NCBI GenBank assembly: GCA_038206725.1
Contig: JBBRAO010000030.1
Location: 1-39,879 of the forward strand
DNA: 39,879 bases
Origin: JBAXXL01 sp038206725
GTDB taxonomy: Bacteria > Bacteroidota > Ignavibacteria > Kapaibacteriales > UBA2268
Direction of reading: 5' to 3'
In this document: piece after piece, positions 25,566 through 34,024 of the stretch
Numbering within the stretch: position 1 is the stretch's first letter
Layout: the number at the start of each line of letters is the position of its first letter
Position numbers and translations under genes: made by a program
Notes under the pieces: generated by a model
Databases searched by the model: none
What the model was told of the DNA's origin: nothing
Seen by the model: the letters and a program-made list of their open reading frames with translations, nothing else

Positions 25566-27275
25566 TTAATCTATGGTTTCCGGTTGAATATCAATTATAT
25601 TCAATTGAGGTGAACGAGCCCCCAGATGTGCGGTCTCTTCTAAATTATATACAATTTTAAATTTTTTATTTCTTGTGCATAGGTTTATTTTATGGGCTAA
25701 ATTGTTACCGATTGCGTCGATGACAAAGTTATTTTGCTTCGCGCGAAAACGTATGTTATTATTACCAAAGACTTTAATTCCATTTACCGATTGTACATTC
25801 CTCGAGTAAAATATTGGTTTAATGTTTTGGAACCCGTACGGAGCAAAGAAATCCAATGTTTTGAAGAACATAGGCGACAATTCATTCAATTTTAACTCGG
25901 CATCAATCAATATCTCAGGTTTTAGCATTTCTAAACTTAAAAAATCGTGCGCATAATCATTAACTCTACGTCTTAATTCTGGTATATTATTGATATCAAG
26001 CGATAAACCTGCGGCAAATCTATGTCCACCGAACTCAACCATTAAATCAGAGCATTTTTTTAAAGCAGAGTGAATATCGAATGAACTGATACTGCGGGCC
26101 GAACCTTTAGCAATTCCTTCCAATGTAGTCATCAAAATGGCAGGCATATTATACCTATCGACTAACCTCGAGGCAACAATACCTATAACACCGGCGTGCC
26201 AAGTGTCTTTATGGATTACTAATACTCTACAATTCGGATCTTTAACGAGTTCGTCGGCCATTGGAATCGCTTCCTCAAAAGTTTGTTGGTCGAAAATTCT
26301 ACGTCTGCGATTTTCTTCTTCCAATTCTTGAGCAATTCTGAATGCGGCAATTTCGTTTTTTTGCATCATCATTTCAACCGATCGCTTAGCGTCTCCCAAT
26401 CTACCGGCGGCGTTAATAAGCGGAGCAACAGAAAAAACAATGTTTGATGCGGTCATACTACCACCGCGTAAACCTGTACAATACATCAATCCTTTTAGTC
26501 CCGGTCTTAAGTTCTTATTCATAAGATGTAAACCGTGGTGTACCAAGATTCTGTTTTCATCAATCAAAGGGACCGAATCGGCAACCGAAGCTAATGCAAC
26601 AAAATCGAGATAGTGCATAGCTTTCTCTTCGCAGTTCAATCTTAATGCAACCGCGTGAATTATTTTGAAGGCGACCCCGCAGGCGGCAAGCCCTGTAAAT
26701 GGGTATTCATCGCCCGGTCTCAAAGGATCAATAATTGCGAAAACCTCCGGAACGGAATCTCCCGGCTCGTGATGATCGCATATAATAACATCTAGGTTAT
26801 CATATTTCCTCGCGAAATCCAATGGATTATATGACGTTATTCCAACATCAACGGTCAAAAGAACTTTTGCTCCGTGAGATAGACCCAGGGATATACTTTT
26901 TTCTGAAAGACCATAACCTTCTGTAAAACGGTCAGGAATATAATACTCTATTTCTCCGCCAATCTCTTTAATGAATTGGCATACCATCGCTGTACTAGCG
27001 GTACCATCTACGTCATAATCACCGTGAACCCAAATGAGTTCTTTGTTTTGTACAGCTACAATTAACCTGTCAACAACCTTATCCATATCCTTCATAAGAA
27101 ATGGATCGTGTAAGTCTGCTAAGGACGGCTTAAAGAATTTTTCAACATCTTCAATAGTTTTTAGATTCCTTGAAATTAGAACTTGTGCTAAACTTCGAGG
27201 AATTTTTAGTCGCTTTGCGAACTCTATATCGGTGCCTTTTTCATACTCTAGTCGAAATTTCCAATGATAATTCAA
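25566..27275 (-). CDS. recJ: Single-stranded-DNA-specific exonuclease RecJ
   Basis: The 569-residue 5'-3' exonuclease of the DHH family acts in recombination, mismatch and break repair. DHH motifs are visible in order: HGDYDVDGTAST (about 84-95), VIICDHHEPG (about 167), INAAGRLGDA, and GGHRFAAG (about 418) in the DHHA1 part. An OB-like C-terminal region follows with SPMFFKTLDFFAPYGFQN. The start is TTG at 27275, giving the typical N-terminus MNYHWKFR; AAAGG lies about 8 nt upstream and there is no usable ATG nearby. A Bacteroidetes-type promoter candidate sits about 30 nt upstream. The Dna2-like nuclease-helicase gene follows after 6 nt. Confidence 0.95.
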   Translation of the reverse strand: MNYHWKFRLEYEKGTDIEFAKRLKIPRSLAQVLISRNLKTIEDVEKFFKPSLADLHDPFLMKDMDKVVDRLIVAVQNKELIWVHGDYDVDGTASTAMVCQFIKEIGGEIEYYIPDRFTEGYGLSEKSISLGLSHGAKVLLTVDVGITSYNPLDFARKYDNLDVIICDHHEPGDSVPEVFAIIDPLRPGDEYPFTGLAACGVAFKIIHAVALRLNCEEKAMHYLDFVALASVADSVPLIDENRILVHHGLHLMNKNLRPGLKGLMYCTGLRGGSMTASNIVFSVAPLINAAGRLGDAKRSVEMMMQKNEIAAFRIAQELEEENRRRRIFDQQTFEEAIPMADELVKDPNCRVLVIHKDTWHAGVIGIVASRLVDRYNMPAILMTTLEGIAKGSARSISSFDIHSALKKCSDLMVEFGGHRFAAGLSLDINNIPELRRRVNDYAHDFLSLEMLKPEILIDAELKLNELSPMFFKTLDFFAPYGFQNIKPIFYSRNVQSVNGIKVFGNNNIRFRAKQNNFVIDAIGNNLAHKINLCTRNKKFKIVYNLEETAHLGARSPQLNIIDIQPETID

Positions 27276-27305
27276 CCTTATAACCTTTATTTAAATTAAT
27301 CAACA

Positions 27306-27336
27306 CAAAATTACAAAGAAAATTACAAATTTCCAA
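27306..27336 (-). promoter_or_regulatory. Candidate recJ promoter
   Basis: On the minus strand a -7 element TAATTTTG (27313-27306, consensus TAnnTTTG) is preceded by TTG at 27336-27334 with a 20-nt spacer. The expected transcription start is about 25 nt from the TTG start codon of recJ. Pattern match only. Confidence 0.35.
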
Positions 27337-27731
27337 TAAAGTGTGTAAAAATATTGACATTTTTTTTACTATTTTTACACTTTTATTTTATGGCGTTTTG
27401 AATCGTTTAATGAATATTAATTTAAATAATTGTAAAAGTTAGTATATAGATAAAACTGGCAGAGTTCTAAGTTAAATTGATAATTAAGCAGATTTTCTTT
27501 TTACAAGAAGTGAAAAAGGCAAGTTTTGGGACGATGTTCAGGTTACTGCATAAGGTAATGTATAGAATAAATCTTTAACTAATTAATATGCCTAACAATT
27601 AATTCAAGATGGTGTATCAAGAATCTTGTAGATGTTTCTTTTCAATGGATTATACTAATGATATAAAGCATTATTAGTGCTTTGTTAATCACATAATATT
27701 ATATTCAATTAAAAATATAAGTCTATATAAA
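27337..27731. other. Gene-free stretch upstream of recJ
   Basis: The 456 bases between recJ and the polyprenyl synthase gene are strongly AT-rich. Apart from the recJ promoter candidate I see no ORF, RNA fold or repeat of note. Confidence 0.5.
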
Positions 27732-28706
27732 CTATTTATTTCTACTAACTGCGTATTTTGCAAAATCGAGTAAAGAGTCCTTATAGTAATTATCAGGCAA
27801 ATCTTTAATTTGTTCAATTGCTTGTTTGGAGTAATCTTCCGCCTTCGTTTGAGCGTATTGGATTCCGCCTTTTCCTATGACGAAATCAATAATTTTTGCG
27901 ATTTCATCTTTATGCAAGCGTTGTTTTTTGACTAGTTTTAATATCGCTTTTCGTTCGGAATTGGGGACCTTGCTCAATACATTGATTAGGGGTAATGTTA
28001 TCCTTTTTTCCTTAATGTCGTTGCCGGTCGGTTTTCCGATGATGTTTGCATTCGAAATATAGTCAAAAATATCATCCTTAATTTGAAAAGCCATACCTAC
28101 ATATTCTCCGTAAAGCTTCATCTTATTTATGACATCGTCGCTTGCTCCTACACTTTCAGCACCAATTTGACAACCAGCAGAAAGTAGGGATGCTGTTTTG
28201 TTTGAGATTATATTCAAATATGTTTCTTCGTCTAATTCGACATTCTTACTTTTTTCAAGAGCGAGCAATTCCCCTTCACTCATACGTTTTACAGAATCAG
28301 ATATTATTTTCAGAAAACCTGATTCATTTTTATCGATTGCGGTAAGCAATCCTTTTCCTAGTAAATAATCACCGACTAAAATTGCGGTTTTGTTATTCCA
28401 TACGGAATTGATACTTGGAAAACCTCGCCTTTCCTTTGCTTCATCCACTACATCGTCGTGTACAAGTGTTGCATTGTGTAATAATTCTACTAAAGATGCA
28501 CCAATATAAGTGCGTTCATTGATAGTACCATTAACACCGGCGGATAATAAAACTATCGCAGGTCGAATCTTCTTTCCTCCGGTTTTATTAATATAGCTCA
28601 AAACCGTTGACAGCAATGATACTTTAGTTGAAAATAATGATTTATAATATTTAGAAAAAGCTTCGAGATTTTCTTCAATTGGAAAGAGTATATCAGCAAT
28701 TGCCAT
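27732..28706 (-). CDS. Polyprenyl (octaprenyl/geranylgeranyl-type) diphosphate synthase
   Basis: The 324-residue all-helical trans-prenyltransferase condenses isopentenyl diphosphate units for quinone side chains or other isoprenoids. The first Asp-rich motif is HDDVVDEAKERRG (about 82) and the second is KDDIFDY (about 212), followed by GKPTGNDIKEKRITLPLI, typical of IspB-like enzymes. GGKKIRPAIVLL near residue 45 binds the diphosphate. The length fits octaprenyl synthases. Chain length of the product cannot be fixed from sequence alone. The ATG at 28706 lies inside the end of the CitE-like gene (14-bp overlap), so the two are probably translationally linked. Confidence 0.92.
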   Translation of the reverse strand: MAIADILFPIEENLEAFSKYYKSLFSTKVSLLSTVLSYINKTGGKKIRPAIVLLSAGVNGTINERTYIGASLVELLHNATLVHDDVVDEAKERRGFPSINSVWNNKTAILVGDYLLGKGLLTAIDKNESGFLKIISDSVKRMSEGELLALEKSKNVELDEETYLNIISNKTASLLSAGCQIGAESVGASDDVINKMKLYGEYVGMAFQIKDDIFDYISNANIIGKPTGNDIKEKRITLPLINVLSKVPNSERKAILKLVKKQRLHKDEIAKIIDFVIGKGGIQYAQTKAEDYSKQAIEQIKDLPDNYYKDSLLDFAKYAVSRNK

Positions 28707-29601
28707 TTGGTACCTTTTTTAAAGTTGATTTAGCTAGTGTATAAGTTGCCGTGTCTATCATTTTGCCTTCGAATGATATTGAGGCTTTACCCTCGGACAT
28801 TGCTTTTTCAAATAATTCTACTACGATTTCGGCATTAGTAATATTTTTTTTTGATGGTATAAAAACATCATTAATAATATCGATTTGAGACGGATGAATT
28901 GCCCATTTAGCGTTCATTCCTTTTAATCGAGCAATAATTGATGATTTTTTTAGAGTTTCGGCGTTTTGATAATTACCATAAGGAGCATCTATTGCCTCGA
29001 GTTTTAGAGCTTTTGCAGTTGAAGAAATTACATTAAGCGCATAATCGAATATTGAATGACTCATTATATCCAAGTCTTCCCCGTGCCCCGAAATTGAATC
29101 TAAATCTATTCCCATAGATTCCGCAAAATCAGCTATTCCAAAAACTAAAGCCGATATTCTATTCGATGAAGAAGCAATATTTTGGATATTCAGAAGAGCT
29201 TTTGGAGATTCTATGCAAATATCAAGTTTTACTTTTGACTCTATGTTATATTTATTTTCTAAGCATCTAATATAATTGTCTATAAATACCACATCATTCG
29301 CCGATTCAATTTTCGGAAGAACCAGATAATCTATTTTATGTAAAATTATCATCTCGAAGGCAAGCAAATCATCTAACAATAAACCGCTTTTAATACTGTT
29401 AATTCTTATTGAAATCAATTTATCCATTTCTGAATTATCATTAAGAAAATCTGAAACTAAGCCGCGAGCGAGGGTCTTATTTTCGAACAAAACAGAATCT
29501 TCCATATCAAATTGGATACAATCTGCATTGGAAGCAAATGCTTTATTAAACATTTGTTCTTTATTGCCGGGAACGGATAATATACTTCTTCTTAATTGCA
29601 T
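28693..29601 (-). CDS. CitE/HpcH-HpaI family acyl-CoA lyase-like protein
   Basis: The 302-residue TIM-barrel protein is similar to citrate lyase beta subunit and malyl-CoA/citramalyl-CoA lyases. Family marks in order: LRRSILSVPGNKEQMF, DMEDSV (metal-binding acidic cluster), IRIN, VLPKIE, ICIESPKALLNI with the second acidic ligand, FGIADFAESMGI, IDAPYGNYQN, and GMNAKWAIHPSQI. No citrate lyase alpha or acyl-carrier subunit is present, so it is a stand-alone CitE-like enzyme, probably cleaving or forming a beta-hydroxyacyl-CoA; the substrate is unknown. It begins 1 nt after the purM stop and overlaps the start of the polyprenyl synthase gene. Confidence 0.87.
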   Translation of the reverse strand: MQLRRSILSVPGNKEQMFNKAFASNADCIQFDMEDSVLFENKTLARGLVSDFLNDNSEMDKLISIRINSIKSGLLLDDLLAFEMIILHKIDYLVLPKIESANDVVFIDNYIRCLENKYNIESKVKLDICIESPKALLNIQNIASSSNRISALVFGIADFAESMGIDLDSISGHGEDLDIMSHSIFDYALNVISSTAKALKLEAIDAPYGNYQNAETLKKSSIIARLKGMNAKWAIHPSQIDIINDVFIPSKKNITNAEIVVELFEKAMSEGKASISFEGKMIDTATYTLAKSTLKKVPNGNC

Positions 29602-29602
29602 T

Positions 29603-30598
29603 TTACTTTTCGATTATCTCCCCAATAATAATCGGATTCTCCTGTATAAGCATATCCATTACTTTTTCAAAATTTTCGGCTTTAATCACTAAAATCATTC
29701 CGATACCCATATTGAAAGCTTTGCGCATTTCTTCGTTGGATATATCACCAGATTTTTGAATTAATTTGAATAAAGCAGGAACTTCCCAGCTATCCCAATT
29801 TATTTTCATTTCGCAGTTTTTCGGCATTATTCTCTTTGTATTACCGATTATACCGCCGCCGGTAATGTGTGATATTCCGGTTAATAGTTCCGCTTCGACT
29901 AATGGTAACACCGGTTTTAAATATGATTTGTGTACAGCTAAAAGGGCTTCCGATAAGGTTGACTCTAAATCAATATTATATTCGTGAATGTCGAATTTAT
30001 CGAGTAATACCTTGCGTGCTAATGAATAACCATTGGTATGTAAACCTGTTGATGGTAAGCCAATCATTATATCACCCGACGAAATCTGCTCCCCATTTAC
30101 AACTTTTTCTTTGCTAACTATCCCTACTATTGTACCGGAAACATCATATTCTTCGTCTTTATAAATTGAAGGCATCTCTGCTGTTTCACCACCAATTAAG
30201 GCGCAATCATTTTCGAGACAGCCCTGAGCAAAACCTTTTATTACATCAGTTGCTACATCAACATCAAGTTTTCCGGTCGCAAAATAATCAAGGAAAAAAA
30301 GCGGTTTTGCACCACAGCATAAAATGTCATTAGTACAATGATTAACTAAACACTGGCCAACTGTATCGTGCTTATTCGCCATAAAGGCTATTTTTAGCTT
30401 TGTACCCACTCCGTCGGTGCTCGCAACTAATACAGGATGTTTGTAATTCGAAAAATCGGCTTCGTAGAAACCTCCAAATAAACCAATATTTGATAGTACT
30501 TTATCGTTATGTGTCGCTTTGATGTATGGCTTTATTCGGTTCACCAGCTCTTCACCGGCTTCGATATCCACACCGGCTTCTTTATATGATACAGACAT
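29603..30598 (-). CDS. purM: Phosphoribosylformylglycinamidine cyclo-ligase (AIR synthetase)
   Basis: The 331-residue enzyme catalyses the fifth step of purine synthesis (FGAM plus ATP to AIR). Conserved segments: SYKEAGVDIEAGEELV, STDGVGTKLKIA, NDILCCGAKPLFFLDYFATG, LIGGETAEMPSIY, GDIMIGLPSTGLHTNGYSLAR and HITGGGIIGN. The length and order are standard. It heads the purM-citE-like-polyprenyl synthase operon. A Bacteroidetes-type promoter candidate lies about 35 nt upstream. No other pur gene is adjacent. Confidence 0.96.
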   Translation of the reverse strand: MSVSYKEAGVDIEAGEELVNRIKPYIKATHNDKVLSNIGLFGGFYEADFSNYKHPVLVASTDGVGTKLKIAFMANKHDTVGQCLVNHCTNDILCCGAKPLFFLDYFATGKLDVDVATDVIKGFAQGCLENDCALIGGETAEMPSIYKDEEYDVSGTIVGIVSKEKVVNGEQISSGDIMIGLPSTGLHTNGYSLARKVLLDKFDIHEYNIDLESTLSEALLAVHKSYLKPVLPLVEAELLTGISHITGGGIIGNTKRIMPKNCEMKINWDSWEVPALFKLIQKSGDISNEEMRKAFNMGIGMILVIKAENFEKVMDMLIQENPIIIGEIIEK

Positions 30599-30631
30599 TG
30601 TTTTCCTAATAAATTATTAATTGTATATCTG

Positions 30632-30661
30632 CAAAATTAATAAATATCCTTCAATTTGCAA
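30632..30661 (-). promoter_or_regulatory. Candidate purM operon promoter
   Basis: On the minus strand TAATTTTG (30639-30632) matches TAnnTTTG, and TTG (30661-30659) lies 19 nt further upstream. The implied 5' leader is about 27 nt. Confidence 0.4.
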
Positions 30662-30732
30662 TTATAAAAAAAATTATTTAGCTTTGTATATTATTTTTTG
30701 TCATATTTGAGTATTCATTTTTAGGATTCATA

Positions 30733-31743
30733 ATGAAGTTTTTAAAAGTATTAGGTCTGAGTTTAATAATTATCGTTGCATTATTTCTTATAATTGCAAT
30801 ATTCCTGCCTTCTAAGTATTCTGTGGATTCATCAATTATTATTGATAGGCCTGTTGAGCAGGTGTACCAATACTCCGTTGATTTGAAAAATTGGCCACAA
30901 TGGTCTATTTGGATTAAAAATGATAAAGAAGCAGAGATAACATTTGAAGGAAGCGGAATGGACATTGGTTCGAAAATGTATTGGGTCGGTGAAAAAATGG
31001 GCTCGGGTTCTTTGATTATTGAAAAAATTACCAAAAACACTTCTTATACGGTTAAAGTAGATATTGTTGAACCTTGGAAATTATTTTCGGTTACAACATT
31101 TACGTTTGCCCCATCCAAAAAAGCTACTAAGGTAACTTGGACTGACGAAGGGAGTCTTTCATATCCGATGGAAAGATGGGTAGGTTTATTTTTCAATAAT
31201 GCTATGGAGAATAAATTCAACAAGGGATTAAAAAACCTTAAAAAGAAAATTGAAAGCTTAGGTTCCACAAGAGAAACAGTTATAGATGTAATGGATATCC
31301 CCGAGCAGATATGCTATGCTATTCCTGATTCTTCAGTTACAATGACCGATTTATCAGACATATTTGCATCGGCTTACGGAGAGTTAGGTGGATTTTTGAA
31401 AAAAAATAAAATCGAAATGGTGGGTGCTCCAATTGCGTATAATAAGATTTATGAACCACCACGATATGTTTTCTATTCGGCTTTTCCGGTTAAATCCAAT
31501 AAAATGAAGCCGACAGGAAGAATAATCAAATTCACAATTCCGGCTTGTAAAGTTGCAAGAGCAATCCAGATAGGACCATATAATAAAGCTAATGAAACAT
31601 ATACTTTATTAATGCAGTACATAGGGAAAAACAATTATGAAATCGCCGGAAACCCTTGGGAAGCGTATATGAATGACCCTACGTTAGTACCTAAAGAAAA
31701 ACTTGAAACGGATGTCTATTTTCCAATAAAAATCAAAAAATAA
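30733..31743 (+). CDS. Membrane-anchored SRPBCC plus GyrI-like domain protein
   Basis: The 336-residue protein starts with one membrane helix (residues 5-27). A SRPBCC/polyketide-cyclase-like domain follows (about 33-175; DRPVEQVYQYSVDLKNWPQW is its typical helix-loop). A C-terminal GyrI-like/AraC effector-binding domain (about 190-335) has MDIPEQICYAI, ASAYGELGGFL, the strand with ACKVARAIQIGPYNKANETY, and ends DVYFPIKIKK. This domain pair is known in Bacteroidota and probably binds small hydrophobic ligands; no enzymatic role can be claimed. It is followed after 3 nt by a nitroreductase gene, which suggests one transcript, perhaps handling a shared compound. Confidence 0.85.
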   Translation: MKFLKVLGLSLIIIVALFLIIAIFLPSKYSVDSSIIIDRPVEQVYQYSVDLKNWPQWSIWIKNDKEAEITFEGSGMDIGSKMYWVGEKMGSGSLIIEKITKNTSYTVKVDIVEPWKLFSVTTFTFAPSKKATKVTWTDEGSLSYPMERWVGLFFNNAMENKFNKGLKNLKKKIESLGSTRETVIDVMDIPEQICYAIPDSSVTMTDLSDIFASAYGELGGFLKKNKIEMVGAPIAYNKIYEPPRYVFYSAFPVKSNKMKPTGRIIKFTIPACKVARAIQIGPYNKANETYTLLMQYIGKNNYEIAGNPWEAYMNDPTLVPKEKLETDVYFPIKIKK

Positions 31744-31746
31744 TAT

Positions 31747-32247
31747 ATGAAAGAAATCTACAATCGCAGAAGCATTAGAAAATATCAAGATGCAACTATC
31801 ACTTTAGAAAAAGCAAAGGAATTTATCAAAGCCGGAATGAACGCGCCTTCGGCGAATAATATTATGCCGTGGCAATTTATCATCATTAATGATAAAACTG
31901 TATTGAGCCAAATACCAACATTTCATCCATATTCAAATATGCTGAATTATGCAGGCGGCGCAATATTAGTTTGTGGTGACAGAAATATTCAAAATAATGA
32001 CGGATATTTGGTTGTGGATTGTTCCGCCGCGACTGAAAACATATTGCTCGAAATTGACAGCCAAGGTTATGGAGCCGTTTGGTTAGGGATTTATCCTGAT
32101 GGTGGTAGAATGTCTTCCATTTCAGAATTATTAAATTTACCCGCACATATTCTTCCTGTATCACTAATTTCTTATGGTCTGAAAGTAAGCGACTTAGAGC
32201 CGAATAATAAGTTTTTCGATGATAGAATCAGGATTAATCGTTGGTAA
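31747..32247 (+). CDS. Nitroreductase family flavoprotein
   Basis: The 166-residue product is a small FMN-dependent oxidoreductase. It opens with IYNRRSIRKYQDATI, where RRSIRKY binds FMN phosphate, continues with GMNAPSANNIMPWQFIIIND, has AATENILLEIDSQGYGAVWLGIYPD in the middle, and ends VSDLEPNNKFFDDRIRINRW, all standard for the family. It would reduce nitro- or quinone-like compounds with NAD(P)H; the actual substrate is unknown. It starts 3 nt after the SRPBCC/GyrI-like gene. Confidence 0.93.
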   Translation: MKEIYNRRSIRKYQDATITLEKAKEFIKAGMNAPSANNIMPWQFIIINDKTVLSQIPTFHPYSNMLNYAGGAILVCGDRNIQNNDGYLVVDCSAATENILLEIDSQGYGAVWLGIYPDGGRMSSISELLNLPAHILPVSLISYGLKVSDLEPNNKFFDDRIRINRW

Positions 32248-32412
32248 ATATGATATAACCCTCAACCACACGCTTCATCATAGGGTTGGAGTAATAATTT
32301 ATTTTAAATACTATTAAAAATAAATTTGAATATGATTCGTATGTTTCTATGTAAGAAATATTTTAAATATCAAAATGGTATGGGAATTATTTTAAAACTA
32401 TATGAAGTGGTT

Positions 32413-33138
32413 ATGAATTTCAAGAATTTTGAGGTTACTCCTCTTGGAAGTGCTGTCTTATCAATTACCCCTACTAATAATTTATTAGTAAGCAATATTG
32501 GGTCTTCAGGTATTGATGGCGTTATGGTTAATGTGGCAAACCATACTTCTTACAATGTCTATTTTAACGAAATACCTGCTATTGCAAATGGTGGTGTGCT
32601 GAAAATCGCATCACTTGGCAAGAATGCGATTCACCAAACGGCAACAACTAATGAGTCATTGACTTGGTACGATCCTGTTACTGAAAAAGTTAATATTGGA
32701 TTTAATATGTATTTAATGCCAAAAAATTATAATCTCTTTGGTAAATTAAATGGCGTTACCGTTTTTGAATTTGAAGAAGAAAATCCTGTATATGAAACAC
32801 CACAACCTGGAATATTTTGGGTTGTTGTTGGTGCTATTGCAACTGTAGTCATAGCAGGTGTGGCAGTATATACTGCACTAAAACCTTGTCATACAAATAT
32901 CGTTGATAAAGAGTTTTGGCCTAATGGACATTTACGCAGGGAGATTACTACGACTATTCATGATCCATTACCCTACGAGATTATTGTAAAGGGACAGACT
33001 TACTTAATCGACAATTGGGGAATAAAATATACAAATGAGTTCCCAGAATTAGGTGAACTGCCCCTTGTTTATGATAATAGTGCATTATTAATAAGTGGTT
33101 ATAACTTAAGTTCTTTTGAAATCACAAATATAGTTTAA
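32413..33138 (+). CDS. Unrecognised protein with one membrane helix and a MORN-like segment
   Basis: I do not recognise this protein. From the ATG at 32413 it has 241 residues. The first about 130 are beta-rich with small residues (TPLGSAVLSITPTNNLL, SGIDGVMVNVANH). A single membrane helix follows (GIFWVVVGAIATVVIAGVAV, about residues 138-157). After it come KEFWPNGHLRREI, like one MORN-type repeat, and a strand-rich tail. There is no signal peptide from this start. The open frame continues upstream to a TTG at 32326, but the extra 29 residues look like untranslated AT-rich DNA, and a TAAATTTG element at 32321-32328 overlaps that start. It is followed after 78 nt by a lipoprotein gene. Confidence 0.7.
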   Translation: MNFKNFEVTPLGSAVLSITPTNNLLVSNIGSSGIDGVMVNVANHTSYNVYFNEIPAIANGGVLKIASLGKNAIHQTATTNESLTWYDPVTEKVNIGFNMYLMPKNYNLFGKLNGVTVFEFEEENPVYETPQPGIFWVVVGAIATVVIAGVAVYTALKPCHTNIVDKEFWPNGHLRREITTTIHDPLPYEIIVKGQTYLIDNWGIKYTNEFPELGELPLVYDNSALLISGYNLSSFEITNIV

Positions 33139-33157
33139 TAACCAAGAGCAAACATAT

Positions 33158-33190
33158 TCACCTCTATATTCTTTTATAGAGGTGAATTAT
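33158..33190 (+). terminator. Hairpin between two unrecognised genes
   Basis: A perfect 11-bp stem, TCACCTCTATA (33158-33168) against TATAGAGGTGA (33175-33185), has a 6-nt T-rich loop. The sequence after it (ATTATAATTG) is not a clear T-run, so it may be a weak terminator or an mRNA-stabilising hairpin. Confidence 0.45.
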
Positions 33191-33216
33191 AATTGATAAA
33201 ATAAAGGATTATTATT

Positions 33217-33879
33217 ATGAAAATACTTTTTTTTCGCTGGTTCCCTGTTGTAATATTTATAGGTTTTTTATTCACGCTTGAATCCTGCCAAAAAAATAAA
33301 ACGGAATTGAACTCAATCTATTCTCCGAACAAAGAATTTTTATTTACATCACACTTATCGGGTTCGAATAAACTAGACACATTTTTTCTTAAAACTCTAA
33401 GTAGGAATTCTGAGAACGGAAGGAAAATGATTAAATGGGTGTATTTGGTAAATGATTCAATTATAGGAAGAAACAGCTTCTCTGTAACCGGTATCACGAA
33501 TGAATCTGATGAAATATCATTTAATTTCCCCTCGCCGGGTTATTTGAAAATAACTTCATTGACTTTGTCGCCTACGGTATCAATTCCTTTAACTATTGGA
33601 TACGCCAAAGATTACAAGATGAATATAGTCAAATCGGACGATGGTTTACAAGGAAAAACCATCAATGTGGATATGAAAGTTGTAGGAAAAACTTATTATT
33701 CAAATGGTTCTATAAAGGATAGTTGTTGGATAGTACAAACGATAGGAAGAAGTTCCAATGATATAGTCACTTCCAAATACTATTTTAGCGAGAAATATGG
33801 TTTTGTTTATTTATTTTGGAAATCTAAAGCCCTGAAATATTCAGTAGAAATGAAACTCGTCGGTGCCAAGAATATTTAG
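33217..33879 (+). CDS. Lipoprotein of unknown function
   Basis: The 220-residue product has a signal peptide with lipobox LESC (Cys24). The mature part is beta-rich, with a Tyr/Lys-rich end (YYSNGSIKDSCWIVQTIG, YFSEKYGFVYLFWKS). The YYSNGSIKD segment recalls the FWPNGHLRR segment of the preceding gene product. AAGGA (33204-33208) lies 8 nt before the ATG. I do not recognise the family. The style fits a surface or periplasmic lipoprotein. Confidence 0.75.
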   Translation: MKILFFRWFPVVIFIGFLFTLESCQKNKTELNSIYSPNKEFLFTSHLSGSNKLDTFFLKTLSRNSENGRKMIKWVYLVNDSIIGRNSFSVTGITNESDEISFNFPSPGYLKITSLTLSPTVSIPLTIGYAKDYKMNIVKSDDGLQGKTINVDMKVVGKTYYSNGSIKDSCWIVQTIGRSSNDIVTSKYYFSEKYGFVYLFWKSKALKYSVEMKLVGAKNI

Positions 33880-33906
33880 AATAATTGATATTTTGATTTT
33901 TTTTCT

Positions 33907-33945
33907 TCAACCCCACGCTTTATTAAGCATGGTGTTGATATTTCT
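33907..33945 (+). terminator. Imperfect terminator hairpin
   Basis: TCAACCCCACGCTT (33907-33920) pairs with AAGCATGGTGTTGA (33925-33938) with two mismatches and a TATT loop. TATTTC follows. It separates the lipoprotein from the flippase gene. Confidence 0.5.
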
Positions 33946-33970
33946 CAAGCCAATTTAAACAATATTAATA

Positions 33971-33998
33971 TTGCACCAAAAAAAAATGTGTATTTTTG
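33971..33998 (+). promoter_or_regulatory. Candidate promoter of the flippase gene
   Basis: A -7 element TATTTTTG (33991-33998) is preceded by TTG (33971-33973) with a 17-nt spacer. The implied leader before the ATG at 34025 is about 20 nt. Confidence 0.4.
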
Positions 33999-34024
33999 AA
34001 TAGATTAATTTTAAACGGCAAAAA

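Noticed and set aside
27337..27731. Possible small RNA gene in the gap upstream of recJ
   Set aside because: No stable fold, terminator or recognisable conserved RNA could be seen; the AT-rich sequence gives no positive evidence.
30678..31040. Minus-strand open frame across the SRPBCC/GyrI-like gene
   Set aside because: It is antisense to a well-supported domain protein and shows no domain pattern of its own.
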